48,466 nucleotides of DNA from an uncultured Flavobacteriales bacterium (lineage in GTDB: Bacteria; Bacteroidota; Bacteroidia; Flavobacteriales_D; Sanyastnellaceae): positions 1 through 48,466 of the forward strand of contig CALKFF010000008.1 of the NCBI GenBank assembly GCA_938084585.1, in the 5' to 3' direction. Made by a program: the position numbers and the translations under genes. The notes under the pieces were generated by a model. The model was not told the DNA's origin. It saw nothing but the letters and a program-made list of their open reading frames with translations, and made no database searches. Numbering within the stretch: position 1 is the first letter of the stretch; each line of letters starts with the position of its first letter. Positions 41,239 through 48,466 of this stretch are shown one piece after another.

Positions 41239-42498
41239 ATGAAATCCCTTTTCTCCTTTTGTTTGTTTGCGCTCTCGGCGATGGCCTTGGGGCAGCAAAA
41301 TCTTCTTCTCCTAGAGCTTAGCGCAAATGGCGCAGGAGACGAAGAATTGGTGGTGGTGGACATCACCACAGAACCTTCTTTGACGGATGTCCCCATGACA
41401 GTCACTTTGACAGGTCAGGAGGAAATCGTCTTGACCATTGCATTGCCTTACACCACCGTGCAGGGTGTGGTCACGGCCACTGCCACAGATTGCGCAGGCA
41501 ATCTCATCGAGGAAGAAGCCTTCATGTCGCTTCCCAACGACACTGCAGGAGTCTTCATCCTCGAAGCTGAGATCGAACTGCCTTACTGCGAGGAAAATGA
41601 CGAGGACGAAGACGACGATGAAGACGACGATGAAGACGACGATGAGGAAGGTTTTGACGAGTTCGAGGACCTCGATCTGGACGAACTGACCGCCTACCTC
41701 GACAGCCTCTGCAGCGACGTCATGGGCAACGACGCCTGGATGTACTGCGGGCTTCTGGAAAGCTTGAACGCCTGCTTGGGCGGCGACGAAGCCGCCTGCG
41801 AAGAGCTTGAAGAATGGCTGGAAGTCGTGGACGGCCCCTGGAACGACGAAGAGGACGACGAAGACAACGACGAAGAGGGCAACGACGAGGACGACTGTGA
41901 GGCCGACTTCGTGGTGGTGCAGGCCTTTGACGCCGACAGCAACGCCATCGCCAACGAGCTGTTTGTGTTCGTGTTCGGGTTGGACTTGGACAACGACATC
42001 TTCTGGAGCTTCGGAGATGAGGGGTCCAGCACAGATCCCTTCCCAACCTGGGAGTACGAGACCAACGGTCCTTACGAATTGTGTTTGACCGTGGGCAACG
42101 AAGAGGAGGACTGTTCAGACACTTACTGCTTCACCTTGAGCTTGGACTCCTTGGGGTGGCTTGGAGGCATCCAGGACGGATTCTCCATCACCGTGCTGGA
42201 CGGAGGTCAGGGCTCGGTGGCAGATGTAGACGGGCTTGACTTGAACCAAGAATCTCTGACCTTGTTCCCCAACCCGTCCATTGGAGGCGTTGCCCAGCTT
42301 GAATGGCACGCTTTGAATGCGGGACAGGCGGACGTGAAAGTGTTTGACTTGACAGGGCGCCAGCTCTTGAACGACCAATTCAACGTGGTGCAAGGCACCC
42401 AACGAATGGCCCTTGAGGTGCGCGCCAAGCCAGGCATTCACTTGGTTCAAATCACGCAAGGCGAGGTCCAACGAACCCTGAAGTGGTTGGTGAAGTGA
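41239..42498 (+). CDS. Secreted acidic protein with PKD-like domain and T9SS sorting domain
   Basis: The 419 residues begin with a signal peptide (MKSLFSFCLFALSAMALGQQ). A beta-rich domain (about 21-116), an extremely acidic tract (about 118-148, runs of DDDED) and a second acidic tract (about 203-222) flank a small Cys-containing helical segment. A PKD-like domain (about 225-315; WSFGDEGSSTDPFPTWEY) and a C-terminal T9SS type A sorting domain (about 340-419) follow. The latter has LFPNPS and ends GIHLVQITQGEVQRTLKWLVK-like, split as VQITQGEV and KWLVK. The sorting domain directs export and surface attachment. The acidic tracts could bind calcium. No enzyme motif is visible. Confidence 0.85.
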   Translation: MKSLFSFCLFALSAMALGQQNLLLLELSANGAGDEELVVVDITTEPSLTDVPMTVTLTGQEEIVLTIALPYTTVQGVVTATATDCAGNLIEEEAFMSLPNDTAGVFILEAEIELPYCEENDEDEDDDEDDDEDDDEEGFDEFEDLDLDELTAYLDSLCSDVMGNDAWMYCGLLESLNACLGGDEAACEELEEWLEVVDGPWNDEEDDEDNDEEGNDEDDCEADFVVVQAFDADSNAIANELFVFVFGLDLDNDIFWSFGDEGSSTDPFPTWEYETNGPYELCLTVGNEEEDCSDTYCFTLSLDSLGWLGGIQDGFSITVLDGGQGSVADVDGLDLNQESLTLFPNPSIGGVAQLEWHALNAGQADVKVFDLTGRQLLNDQFNVVQGTQRMALEVRAKPGIHLVQITQGEVQRTLKWLVK

Positions 42499-42525
42499 TC
42501 CGCATCTGGACAACCGCAAATGCAA

Positions 42526-43509
42526 TCAAGCCTCTCCTGACGCAGGAGGGGCTTTTTTGTGGCCCTGCTTGCCTTTTTGGAGGACGGCGATGTTCCGCGT
42601 CAACCCTGCCAGGCCCGTGCGCTTGACGGCGCTGTCTTTGAACACGTCCCTGAACACCTCCTCAGTCAGGTCCAACCAATCTGCCTTGGTCATGTCGAGC
42701 AGCCTGGGGTGGGGAGAAAACCTCGGTTCCGTGGTGGGGGTCGCGTGCCGGTTCCAAGGACATACCTCTTGGCAAATGTCGCAGCCAAACATCCAGTCCT
42801 CCATGTGGCCCTTCACCGGCTCCGGGATGGCCCCGCGCAACTCAATCGTGAAATAGCTGATGCACTTGCTGCCGTCCACCACGTAGGGCTTCACAATGGC
42901 GTCGGTGGGGCACGCGTCGATGCAGCGCGTGCAACTGCCGCAATGGTCTGTGACAGGCGCGTCGGGCTCAATGTCGACGTCCAACAGCATCTCGGCCAAA
43001 AAGAAGTAGCTGCCGTGGTGCTTGTTCAGAAGCAAGCTGTTCTTGCCAATCCACCCCAATCCAGACTTCGCTGCCCATGCCCGCTCCAGGATGGGGGCCG
43101 AATCCACAAACACCCGACCCGACACGTTCCCCCAATCCCGCTTCATCCACTTGAGCAGCTCTTTGAGTTTCCACTTCAACACGAAGTGGTAATCCTCGCC
43201 CAAGGCGTATTGCGCAATGCGCGGTGCCTCGGGGTCCGACGGCGGCGTGGGGTTGTGGTAATTGAACAGCAGGCTCACGACGGTCTTGGTGCCAGGCAAA
43301 AGCTTCCGGGGGTCCAAGCGTTTGTCGAAATGCCCTTCCATGTAGGCCATCTCGCCGTGCATGTCTTGCTTCAACCAAGCCTCAAGATGCGGCGCTTCCT
43401 CGTCAAGGTGCTGGGCTTTGGAGATGCCCACAGACGTGAAGCCCAAATCCTTGGCGTGGTGCTTCAGCCATTGGGCGCGTGTTTGAGCTTGGTGCAGCGT
43501 CCGGCCCAC
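42526..43509 (-). CDS. queG: Epoxyqueuosine reductase
   Basis: QueG reduces epoxyqueuosine to queuosine in tRNA using cobalamin and two 4Fe-4S clusters. The 327 residues match the family. The N-terminal [12 protein letters not shown] and [26 protein letters not shown] are conserved, followed by the cluster motifs [15 protein letters not shown] and [13 protein letters not shown]. The start is GTG 43509, three bases after the ruvB stop, so both share a transcript. The last ten codons coincide with the terminator of the convergent T9SS cargo gene. Together with the YhhQ-type transporter it indicates a working queuosine pathway. Confidence 0.95.
   Translation of the reverse strand: MGRTLHQAQTRAQWLKHHAKDLGFTSVGISKAQHLDEEAPHLEAWLKQDMHGEMAYMEGHFDKRLDPRKLLPGTKTVVSLLFNYHNPTPPSDPEAPRIAQYALGEDYHFVLKWKLKELLKWMKRDWGNVSGRVFVDSAPILERAWAAKSGLGWIGKNSLLLNKHHGSYFFLAEMLLDVDIEPDAPVTDHCGSCTRCIDACPTDAIVKPYVVDGSKCISYFTIELRGAIPEPVKGHMEDWMFGCDICQEVCPWNRHATPTTEPRFSPHPRLLDMTKADWLDLTEEVFRDVFKDSAVKRTGLAGLTRNIAVLQKGKQGHKKAPPASGEA
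42528..42558. terminator. Terminator of the T9SS cargo gene, inside the queG 3' end
   Basis: AAGCCTCTCCT and AGGAGGGGCTT form an 11-bp stem (one T-G wobble) around GACGC, followed by TTTTTT on the plus strand. The stem is also the last codons of queG on the other strand. The minus-strand T tract is only the two Ts of the stem, so it serves mainly the plus-strand gene. Confidence 0.8.
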
Positions 43510-43512
43510 CGC

Positions 43513-44547
43513 TCAGCCGTTGAAGAGGTCGCCCGACGTGGAGGACGGCGTGCGTCCGAGGTGCTTGTACGCTTCCGTCGTGGCTTGCCTGCCACGTGGC
43601 GTCCTCACCAACAGACCTTCTTGGATCAAGTAGGGCTCGTAAACTTCCTCCAAGGTGCCCGCATTCTCTCCGATGGCCGTCGCCAAGGTGTTCGCCCCCA
43701 CGGGGCCTCCTTTGAACTTGTCGATGATGGCCGAGAGGATCCGGTTGTCCATGTCGTCCAGGCCCTTCTTGTCCACTTGGAGGGCGTCAAGGGCGTACGC
43801 CGTGACTTCCGGGTCGATCACCCCCGTGCCTTTCACTTGGGCAAAATCCCGAACCCGGCGCAACAAGGCGTTGCTGATCCGAGGCGTGCCCCTCGAGCGT
43901 GACGCAATCTCGTACGCCGCAGCCGGCTCAATCTCAATGCCCAGGATCCCAGACGACCGCTCCACGATGTCGGTCAACGTCTTGGCGTCGTAATAGTGCA
44001 GCCGAAGGTTGATGCCAAACCTCGCCCGCAACGGCGCCGTGAGCAACCCCGACCTCGTGGTCGCACCCACCAAGGTGAATGGGCTCAATTCAATTTGAAC
44101 GGTCCGGGCATTGGGGCCCGTGTCGATGACAAGGTCGATCCGATAATCCTCCATGGCGCTGTAGAGGTACTCCTCCACGACTGGAGACAACCGATGAATC
44201 TCGTCAATGAACAGCACGTCGTTGGGCTCGAGGCTTGTGAGGAGCCCCGCGAGGTCGCCTGGTTTGTCCAACACAGGCCCAGACGTGGTGCGGATGGCCA
44301 CGCCCATTTCGTTGGCGACGATGTTCGCCAGGGTGGTCTTTCCGAGGCCTGGAGGGCCGTGCAACAACACATGATCCAACGCCTCACCACGTTGCCTCGC
44401 CGCCTGCACAAACACCTGCAGGTTGTCCATGGCCGCACGCTGGCCTGTGAAGTCCTCAAACTGCGCGGGCCGGAGCACACGGTCCAAGTCGCCGTCGGAC
44501 GCTTGTTCAGCCTCTCCCCTTACGTCAAAGTCGTCATCGTGCACCAT
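43513..44547 (-). CDS. ruvB: Holliday junction branch migration ATPase RuvB
   Basis: RuvB is the hexameric AAA+ motor that drives Holliday-junction migration with RuvA. The 344 residues have Walker [13 protein letters not shown] (about 63-74), Walker [12 protein letters not shown], the sensor and arginine-finger regions ([18 protein letters not shown]), and a C-terminal winged helix ending [17 protein letters not shown]. The start is set at 44547 because a TACCTTCG element ends six bases upstream. The 20 extra residues of the longer open frame lie over that promoter and the cox terminator, and are not homologous-looking. Confidence 0.96.
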   Translation of the reverse strand: MVHDDDFDVRGEAEQASDGDLDRVLRPAQFEDFTGQRAAMDNLQVFVQAARQRGEALDHVLLHGPPGLGKTTLANIVANEMGVAIRTTSGPVLDKPGDLAGLLTSLEPNDVLFIDEIHRLSPVVEEYLYSAMEDYRIDLVIDTGPNARTVQIELSPFTLVGATTRSGLLTAPLRARFGINLRLHYYDAKTLTDIVERSSGILGIEIEPAAAYEIASRSRGTPRISNALLRRVRDFAQVKGTGVIDPEVTAYALDALQVDKKGLDDMDNRILSAIIDKFKGGPVGANTLATAIGENAGTLEEVYEPYLIQEGLLVRTPRGRQATTEAYKHLGRTPSSTSGDLFNG

Positions 44548-44553
44548 GTGTTT

Positions 44554-44561
44554 CGAAGGTA
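44554..44561 (-). promoter_or_regulatory. -7 element for ruvB-queG
   Basis: On the minus strand TACCTTCG fits TAnnTT(T/C)G and ends six bases before the ATG at 44547. It follows the cox terminator directly, giving ruvB its own promoter. Confidence 0.5.
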
Positions 44562-44572
44562 CCCCATGAACC

Positions 44573-44602
44573 AAAAAAGCCCCCACCGAAGCAGGGGCTT
44601 TT
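44573..44602 (-). terminator. Terminator of the actF-coxB-coxA operon
   Basis: On the minus strand AAAAGCCCC and GGGGCTTTT pair across a 12-base loop containing TTCGG. A six-T run follows. It lies 26 bases downstream of the coxA stop. Confidence 0.85.
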
Positions 44603-44627
44603 GTCAAGTTCTTTCCTGAAGGGGACC

Positions 44628-46382
44628 TCAGTGGGCCGACTCGCCGGCCTTCACAGGCACGGTCTGTGGCACAAAGTCCTCGTCAAAGTCAGGGTTGCTG
44701 TAATCGTAGGCCCAACGGTGCACCTCTGGCAACGCTCCGCGCCAGTTTCCGTGCACGTGCTCCACGGGGGTGGTCCACTCCAACGTGTTGGACTTCCATG
44801 GGTTCTCGGTGGCGACCTGACCGCGGAAGATGCTGTAGAAGAAATTCCACAAGAAAGGCAGCTGACCCAAGGCACCGATGATGGCGAACGTCGAAATGAT
44901 CGGCTGCAGGTCCATCACGAAGTCAAGGTATTCGAACGCGCTGTAGTCGTAGTAACGGCGCGGTGCACCCGCCAAACCGACGAAGTGCATGGGGAAGAAC
45001 ACGCCGTAACCAGCCACGAGCGTCGTCCAGAAGTGGACGTAGCCGAGCTTGGTGTTCATCATGCGGCCGAACATCTTGGGGAACCAGTGGTAGATGCCCG
45101 CCAACATGCCGAAGATGGCACTCATGCCCATCACAATGTGGAAGTGCGCCACCACGAAGTAGGTGTCGTGGACGTTCACATCCAACGCCGAGTCGGCCAA
45201 GATGATGCCCGTCAAGCCACCTGTCACAAACGTGCTCACCAATCCAATGCTGAAGAGCATGGCAGGCGTGAAACGGAGGTTGCCCTTCCACAGTGTGGTG
45301 ATGTAGTTGAAGGCCTTCACCGCAGAAGGGATGGCGATCAACAGGGTGGTGAACACGAACACGGAGCCCAAGAATGGGTTCATGCCGGTCACAAACATGT
45401 GGTGCCCCCACACGATGAAGCTCAAGAAGCCAATGCCCAAGATCGAACCGATCATCGCCTTGTACCCGAAGATGGGCTTGCGCGAATTGGTGGCAATCAC
45501 CTCGGAGCTGATGCCAAGTGCAGGCAACAACACGATGTACACCTCTGGGTGGCCCAGGAACCAGAACAAGTGCTGGTAGAGGATGGGGCTGCCGCCAGTC
45601 ACGTCAAGAGCCTCACCGCCGATGAAAATGTCGCTGAGGTAGAACGCCGTGCCCATGGAGCGGTCCATCAACAAGAGCACCACAGCCGAGACCAACACGG
45701 GGAAGGACAGCACACCCAAGATGGCGGTCACCAAGAAGGCCCAGATGGTCAAAGGCAAACGCGTCATGCTCATGCCCTTGGTGCGCAGGTTGATCACGGT
45801 CACGATGTAGTTCAATCCACCAAGCAAGGAGCTCACGATGAACAACACCATGGAAATCAACCACAACGTCATGCCCATGCCAGAGCCAGGCATGGCTTGA
45901 GGGAGCGCACTTAATGGAGGGTACACCGTCCATCCGCCTGAAGCTGCACCACCTTCCACGAACAGCGAGAAAATCATGATGACGCTTGATGCCGCGAAGA
46001 ACCAGTAGCTCAACATGTTCATGAAACCAGACGCCATGTCACGTGCGCCAATCTGAAGTGGAATCAGGAGGTTGCTAAACGTGCCAGACAAACCACCTGT
46101 CAACACGAAGAACACCATGATGGTCCCGTGGATCGTCACAAGCGCCAAGTAAGCGTTCCGATCGAGCACCCCTCCTGGGGCCCACTTGCCAAGGAACGTT
46201 TCAAGGATGGCGAAGCTCTCCCCCGGCCATCCGAGTTGGAGGCGGAAGAAAATCGACAGCATCACGGCAATGATGCCCATCACAATCGCAGTCACCAAGA
46301 ACTGCTTGGAGATCATCTTGTGGTCGTGGCTGAAGATGTACTTCGAAATGAAGCTCTCTTCGTGGTGTGCGTGTCCAGCCAT
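44628..46382 (-). CDS. coxA: Cytochrome c oxidase subunit I
   Basis: CoxA is the catalytic core with heme a, heme a3 and CuB. The 584 residues have 12 membrane segments. Landmarks are [16 protein letters not shown] (low-spin heme ligand), [15 protein letters not shown] (CuB His and cross-linked Tyr, a heme-copper A-type signature), and [17 protein letters not shown] followed by [10 protein letters not shown] (CuB and heme a3 ligands). The HPEVY Tyr and the K-channel region mark it as an A-type oxidase. It follows coxB by two bases in the actF-coxB-coxA operon, typical of Bacteroidota that couple alternative complex III to a cytochrome oxidase. Confidence 0.97.
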   Translation of the reverse strand: MAGHAHHEESFISKYIFSHDHKMISKQFLVTAIVMGIIAVMLSIFFRLQLGWPGESFAILETFLGKWAPGGVLDRNAYLALVTIHGTIMVFFVLTGGLSGTFSNLLIPLQIGARDMASGFMNMLSYWFFAASSVIMIFSLFVEGGAASGGWTVYPPLSALPQAMPGSGMGMTLWLISMVLFIVSSLLGGLNYIVTVINLRTKGMSMTRLPLTIWAFLVTAILGVLSFPVLVSAVVLLLMDRSMGTAFYLSDIFIGGEALDVTGGSPILYQHLFWFLGHPEVYIVLLPALGISSEVIATNSRKPIFGYKAMIGSILGIGFLSFIVWGHHMFVTGMNPFLGSVFVFTTLLIAIPSAVKAFNYITTLWKGNLRFTPAMLFSIGLVSTFVTGGLTGIILADSALDVNVHDTYFVVAHFHIVMGMSAIFGMLAGIYHWFPKMFGRMMNTKLGYVHFWTTLVAGYGVFFPMHFVGLAGAPRRYYDYSAFEYLDFVMDLQPIISTFAIIGALGQLPFLWNFFYSIFRGQVATENPWKSNTLEWTTPVEHVHGNWRGALPEVHRWAYDYSNPDFDEDFVPQTVPVKAGESAH

Positions 46383-46384
46383 GT

Positions 46385-47806
46385 TTAGAGTGTTGCAGAT
46401 TCTTCAGTTTCAGTCACAGGCGCTTCGGCGCGGGCGTTGGGGTCCACCGTGTTGGGCTTCTCCGCGATGAACTCCTCTTGAGATTCCAACCAAGCGTTGT
46501 ACTCCTCCTCGGTTTCCACGACCACGGCCATTTGCATGTTGAAGTGGGCCGCGCCGCAGACCTTGTTGCACAACAACACGTAATTGAAGTCCGGATCGTC
46601 AAGGATGGTCCGCATGCTGTCTGTGGTGATCGTTGGTGTCATTTTGAACCGCGTGGGCACCCCTGGCACCGTGTTCATCTGCGCACGGAAGTGAGGCATG
46701 TACGCGCTGTGAATCACGTCGCGCGAGCGGAACACAAATTCCACTTCACGTCCCACAGGCAAGTGGAACTCGCCCTTCATGATTTTGTCGTCCGCACCCG
46801 CTTCCCATGCGGCGATTCCACCGTCGTAGTCGAAGGGCTTCACCTCTTCGATCCGCTGGCGGTGACGCTTCAAGCGGTGCAACTTGTCTTCCTTGGCTTC
46901 GGCTGCGGCGTTGGACACCACCACCACATGGTCGCTGGCAAGCATGTGCTCCACCTCGTGCAAACGCGCTTCGAGGTTGGCCTTGAACTCTGGCGAAATG
47001 CCATGGTGGTCGTGGTCGTCGCCATGACCCTCAGCGTGGTCGTGGCCATGTCCGTGACCGTGGTGGTCGTCCGAATGCAACTGCTCCTCGATGGAGGCCT
47101 TTTCTGCCAACAACCGACCCCGCTCGTGGGCCAACTCAGACTCGAGCGATGCGATTTGTCCTTCGATCTCTGCGAGTGCCTCAGTCACCCCATCTTGGGT
47201 GACAATGCCCAACGGGTTGGTGGGTGTGATGAGGTTGTAGTTGGCCAAACCGAACTCCCCGTCGGCGCCGGGGTAGCGAGCTGTCCAGTCGAATTGCTTG
47301 GAGTAGACCTCCACGCGCAAAGCGTCGTCTGACGCATCGCCTGTCATCTCGTTCCACGTGCGGAGGCCGTAGATGATGATCACGGCAAGCACAATGGATG
47401 GAATCACAGTCCAAATCAACTCCAATCGGTTGTCGTGCGCGAAGAAGCGCGCCTTGCGCTCCTTGTCGAAGCGGTACTTGTTGGCGAAGATGAACAGCAC
47501 GGAGTTCACCAGGAAGAACACCGCCATGATGATGTACATGTTGAAGTTCATCAACGTGTCGTACGATTCACCGTGGGCCGAGGCGGCAGGCGGGTTGTAA
47601 TCCCCGTAGCGGATGATCAAGAAGATGAAGGATGCGTAGAACGCCACCATGAAGGCGATGAACAGGCCCCCGTTCAACCGGGTGTCTGCATCGCTGATGT
47701 CTTCCTCCTTTTTGTTGCGGATCAAAGACGTCAATTGGCCGACTTTGGCCAGCTGGGCCAGTGCGATGACACCGGCAATGACGACGAGAAGTGTGATGAG
47801 TTTCAT
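46385..47806 (-). CDS. coxB: Cytochrome c oxidase subunit II with His-rich insert
   Basis: CoxB holds the CuA centre that accepts electrons from cytochrome c. The 473 residues are longer than usual. There are hydrophobic segments at about 3-20, 47-66, 90-107 and 131-148. The periplasmic CuA domain contains H366 (RDVIHSAYMPHF) and C413, C417, H421 and M424 (CNKVCGAAHFNM). Between QFDWTARYPG (about 171-180) and KIMKGEFHLP (about 341-350) is a long insertion: a coiled coil (about 208-245), a tract with 11 His plus Asp/Gly (about 244-269), and another charged helix (about 274-320). Coiled-coil insertions are known in Bacteroidota CoxB, but the His-rich tract looks lineage specific. Confidence 0.95.
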   Translation of the reverse strand: MKLITLLVVIAGVIALAQLAKVGQLTSLIRNKKEEDISDADTRLNGGLFIAFMVAFYASFIFLIIRYGDYNPPAASAHGESYDTLMNFNMYIIMAVFFLVNSVLFIFANKYRFDKERKARFFAHDNRLELIWTVIPSIVLAVIIIYGLRTWNEMTGDASDDALRVEVYSKQFDWTARYPGADGEFGLANYNLITPTNPLGIVTQDGVTEALAEIEGQIASLESELAHERGRLLAEKASIEEQLHSDDHHGHGHGHDHAEGHGDDHDHHGISPEFKANLEARLHEVEHMLASDHVVVVSNAAAEAKEDKLHRLKRHRQRIEEVKPFDYDGGIAAWEAGADDKIMKGEFHLPVGREVEFVFRSRDVIHSAYMPHFRAQMNTVPGVPTRFKMTPTITTDSMRTILDDPDFNYVLLCNKVCGAAHFNMQMAVVVETEEEYNAWLESQEEFIAEKPNTVDPNARAEAPVTETEESATL

Positions 47807-47825
47807 AAGTCCGTCTGTTGTCTGA

Positions 47826-48464
47826 TCAATAGTGGAGTTCCATGCTTTCCTGGAGCATGGGGTGGTTCTTGCTGAGGAGTGGCGCCTTCGCCAACGTGGC
47901 GAATGTCCGGTTCATGAACAACCCCAAGAATCCGAGGAACAATCCGACTTCAAAGAAACCAAAGTGATTGTGGTCGAACATCGTTCCAGGAATGACCAAC
48001 AGGTACACGTCCACAAAGTGGGCGATGAAAATCAAGATGGCCACGGGGATCACAAATCGAGGGTTTCTCTTGGCGTCACGGGCGATGAGAACATAGAAAG
48101 GCACTGCGAAATTCACGAAGAACATCAACAGGAAAGGCACCTTGTAGTCGCCCATGACCCGGCTCATGTAGTACGTGACTTCCTCCGGAATGTTGGAGTA
48201 CCAAATCAGCAAGAACTGGCTCAACCAGAGGTAGCTCCACAACATGGAAATGGCGAACATCCACTTGCCCAAATCGTGCATGTGACTTTCGTTGACTTCT
48301 TGGAAGTAACCCTTGCTGCGCATCCAAATCATGGACACGTTTGTGAAAATCATGAAGCTCACCCACATGCCACTGAACACGTACCACCCGAAGAGGGTGC
48401 TGAACCAGTGGGTGTCGATGGACATGATCCAGTCCCACGACAGGGTGGAGCTGAACACCGCGAA
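47826..48464 (-). CDS. actF: Alternative complex III quinol:cytochrome c oxidoreductase subunit ActF, 5'-truncated by window edge
   Basis: The frame is open to the right edge (a GTG at 48458 is only an internal codon), so about 212 C-terminal residues are visible. There are at least five membrane segments and the ActC/ActF-like stretches SIDTHWFSTLFGWYVFSGMW and SMLWSYLWLSQFLLIWYSNI, consistent with the quinone-binding subunit 2 of alternative complex III. ACIII replaces the bc1 complex, oxidising quinol and reducing cytochrome c for the oxidase encoded next. It ends 19 bases before coxB, as in act-cox operons of other Bacteroidota. The rest of the act operon lies beyond the window. Confidence 0.85.
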   Translation of the reverse strand, partial: FAVFSSTLSWDWIMSIDTHWFSTLFGWYVFSGMWVSFMIFTNVSMIWMRSKGYFQEVNESHMHDLGKWMFAISMLWSYLWLSQFLLIWYSNIPEEVTYYMSRVMGDYKVPFLLMFFVNFAVPFYVLIARDAKRNPRFVIPVAILIFIAHFVDVYLLVIPGTMFDHNHFGFFEVGLFLGFLGLFMNRTFATLAKAPLLSKNHPMLQESMELHY

Positions 48465-48466
48465 GA

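Noticed and set aside
1-48466. tRNA, rRNA, CRISPR, prophage, insertion sequence or replication origin
   Set aside because: Both strands were read for clover-leaf-like arms with CCA ends, spaced direct repeats, transposase motifs and inverted terminal repeats. None was convincing, and nearly all sequence is taken by recognisable genes.

Overview
The window comes from a GC-rich member of the Bacteroidota, most likely a flavobacterial lineage (Cryomorphaceae/Schleiferiaceae-like). This is inferred from gene content and signals, not from a marker gene. The supporting evidence is: a secreted protein with a type IX secretion (T9SS) C-terminal sorting domain; a DUF6089/PorG-uppS-bamA-ompH-ompH-murI envelope block; an alternative complex III (ActF)-coxB-coxA respiratory cluster; an almost complete absence of Shine-Dalgarno sequences; and repeated Bacteroidota-type -7 promoter elements (TAnnTTTG). 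The window is densely coding. No gene-free stretch exceeds about 210 bases, and I see no tRNA, rRNA, insertion sequence, prophage or CRISPR array.

Layout. 1-686: 3' part of an outer-membrane barrel protein. 683-1927 (-): FtsX/MacB-like ABC permease. 1987-3525: purH. 3646-9217: cell-elongation operon mreB-mreC-mreD-mrdA(PBP2)-rodA. 9245-12413: a cysteine-biosynthesis unit consisting of a promoter, a 24-codon poly-cysteine leader peptide, an intrinsic terminator, then cysM-like synthase, JAMM peptidase, CysO-like sulfur carrier and MoeB-rhodanese activating enzyme, closed by a terminator. 12431-16438 (-): sucA-sucB. 16487-18374 (-): rmlA and a polyprenyl diphosphate synthase. 18401-20905 (-): RND/MMPL-type exporter. 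20969-25745: lpd-pabB-tilS-queuosine precursor transporter. 25829-27856: DsbD-like reductase. 27920-30425: gmhA, a divergent ComM/YifB-like ATPase and a gamma-carbonic anhydrase. 30391-38308 (-): a long envelope/NAD block (CBS-ACT protein, nadK, porG-like, uppS, bamA, two ompH/skp genes, murI). 38342-39825: pdxJ and an alpha/beta hydrolase. 39803-40849 (-): trhO. 40979-42498: a 64-residue conserved-looking ORF and an acidic T9SS cargo. 42526-44547 (-): ruvB-queG. 44628-48464 (-): actF (partial)-coxB-coxA, with a strong terminator.

The most exciting element is 9245-12413. The gene set matches the protein-thiocarboxylate (CysO/CysM/Mec+/MoeZ) route to cysteine known from mycobacteria. It is preceded by what reads as a complete cysteine-sensing attenuator: a TTTG-N19-TATCTTCG promoter, an apparently leaderless sORF with Cys codons 8-11 and 13, a 1:2 hairpin overlapping the last Cys codon, and a 12-bp terminator stem with seven Ts just before cysM. 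The sulfur carrier has six residues beyond its GG, so the neighbouring JAMM peptidase probably has to trim it before activation. The activating enzyme has lost the usual zinc cysteines.

A second genome-level pattern is that at least five transcription units have the -7 element ending exactly four bases before the start codon (ABC permease, mreB, the Cys leader, rmlA, lpd). This suggests that leaderless mRNAs are common in this organism.
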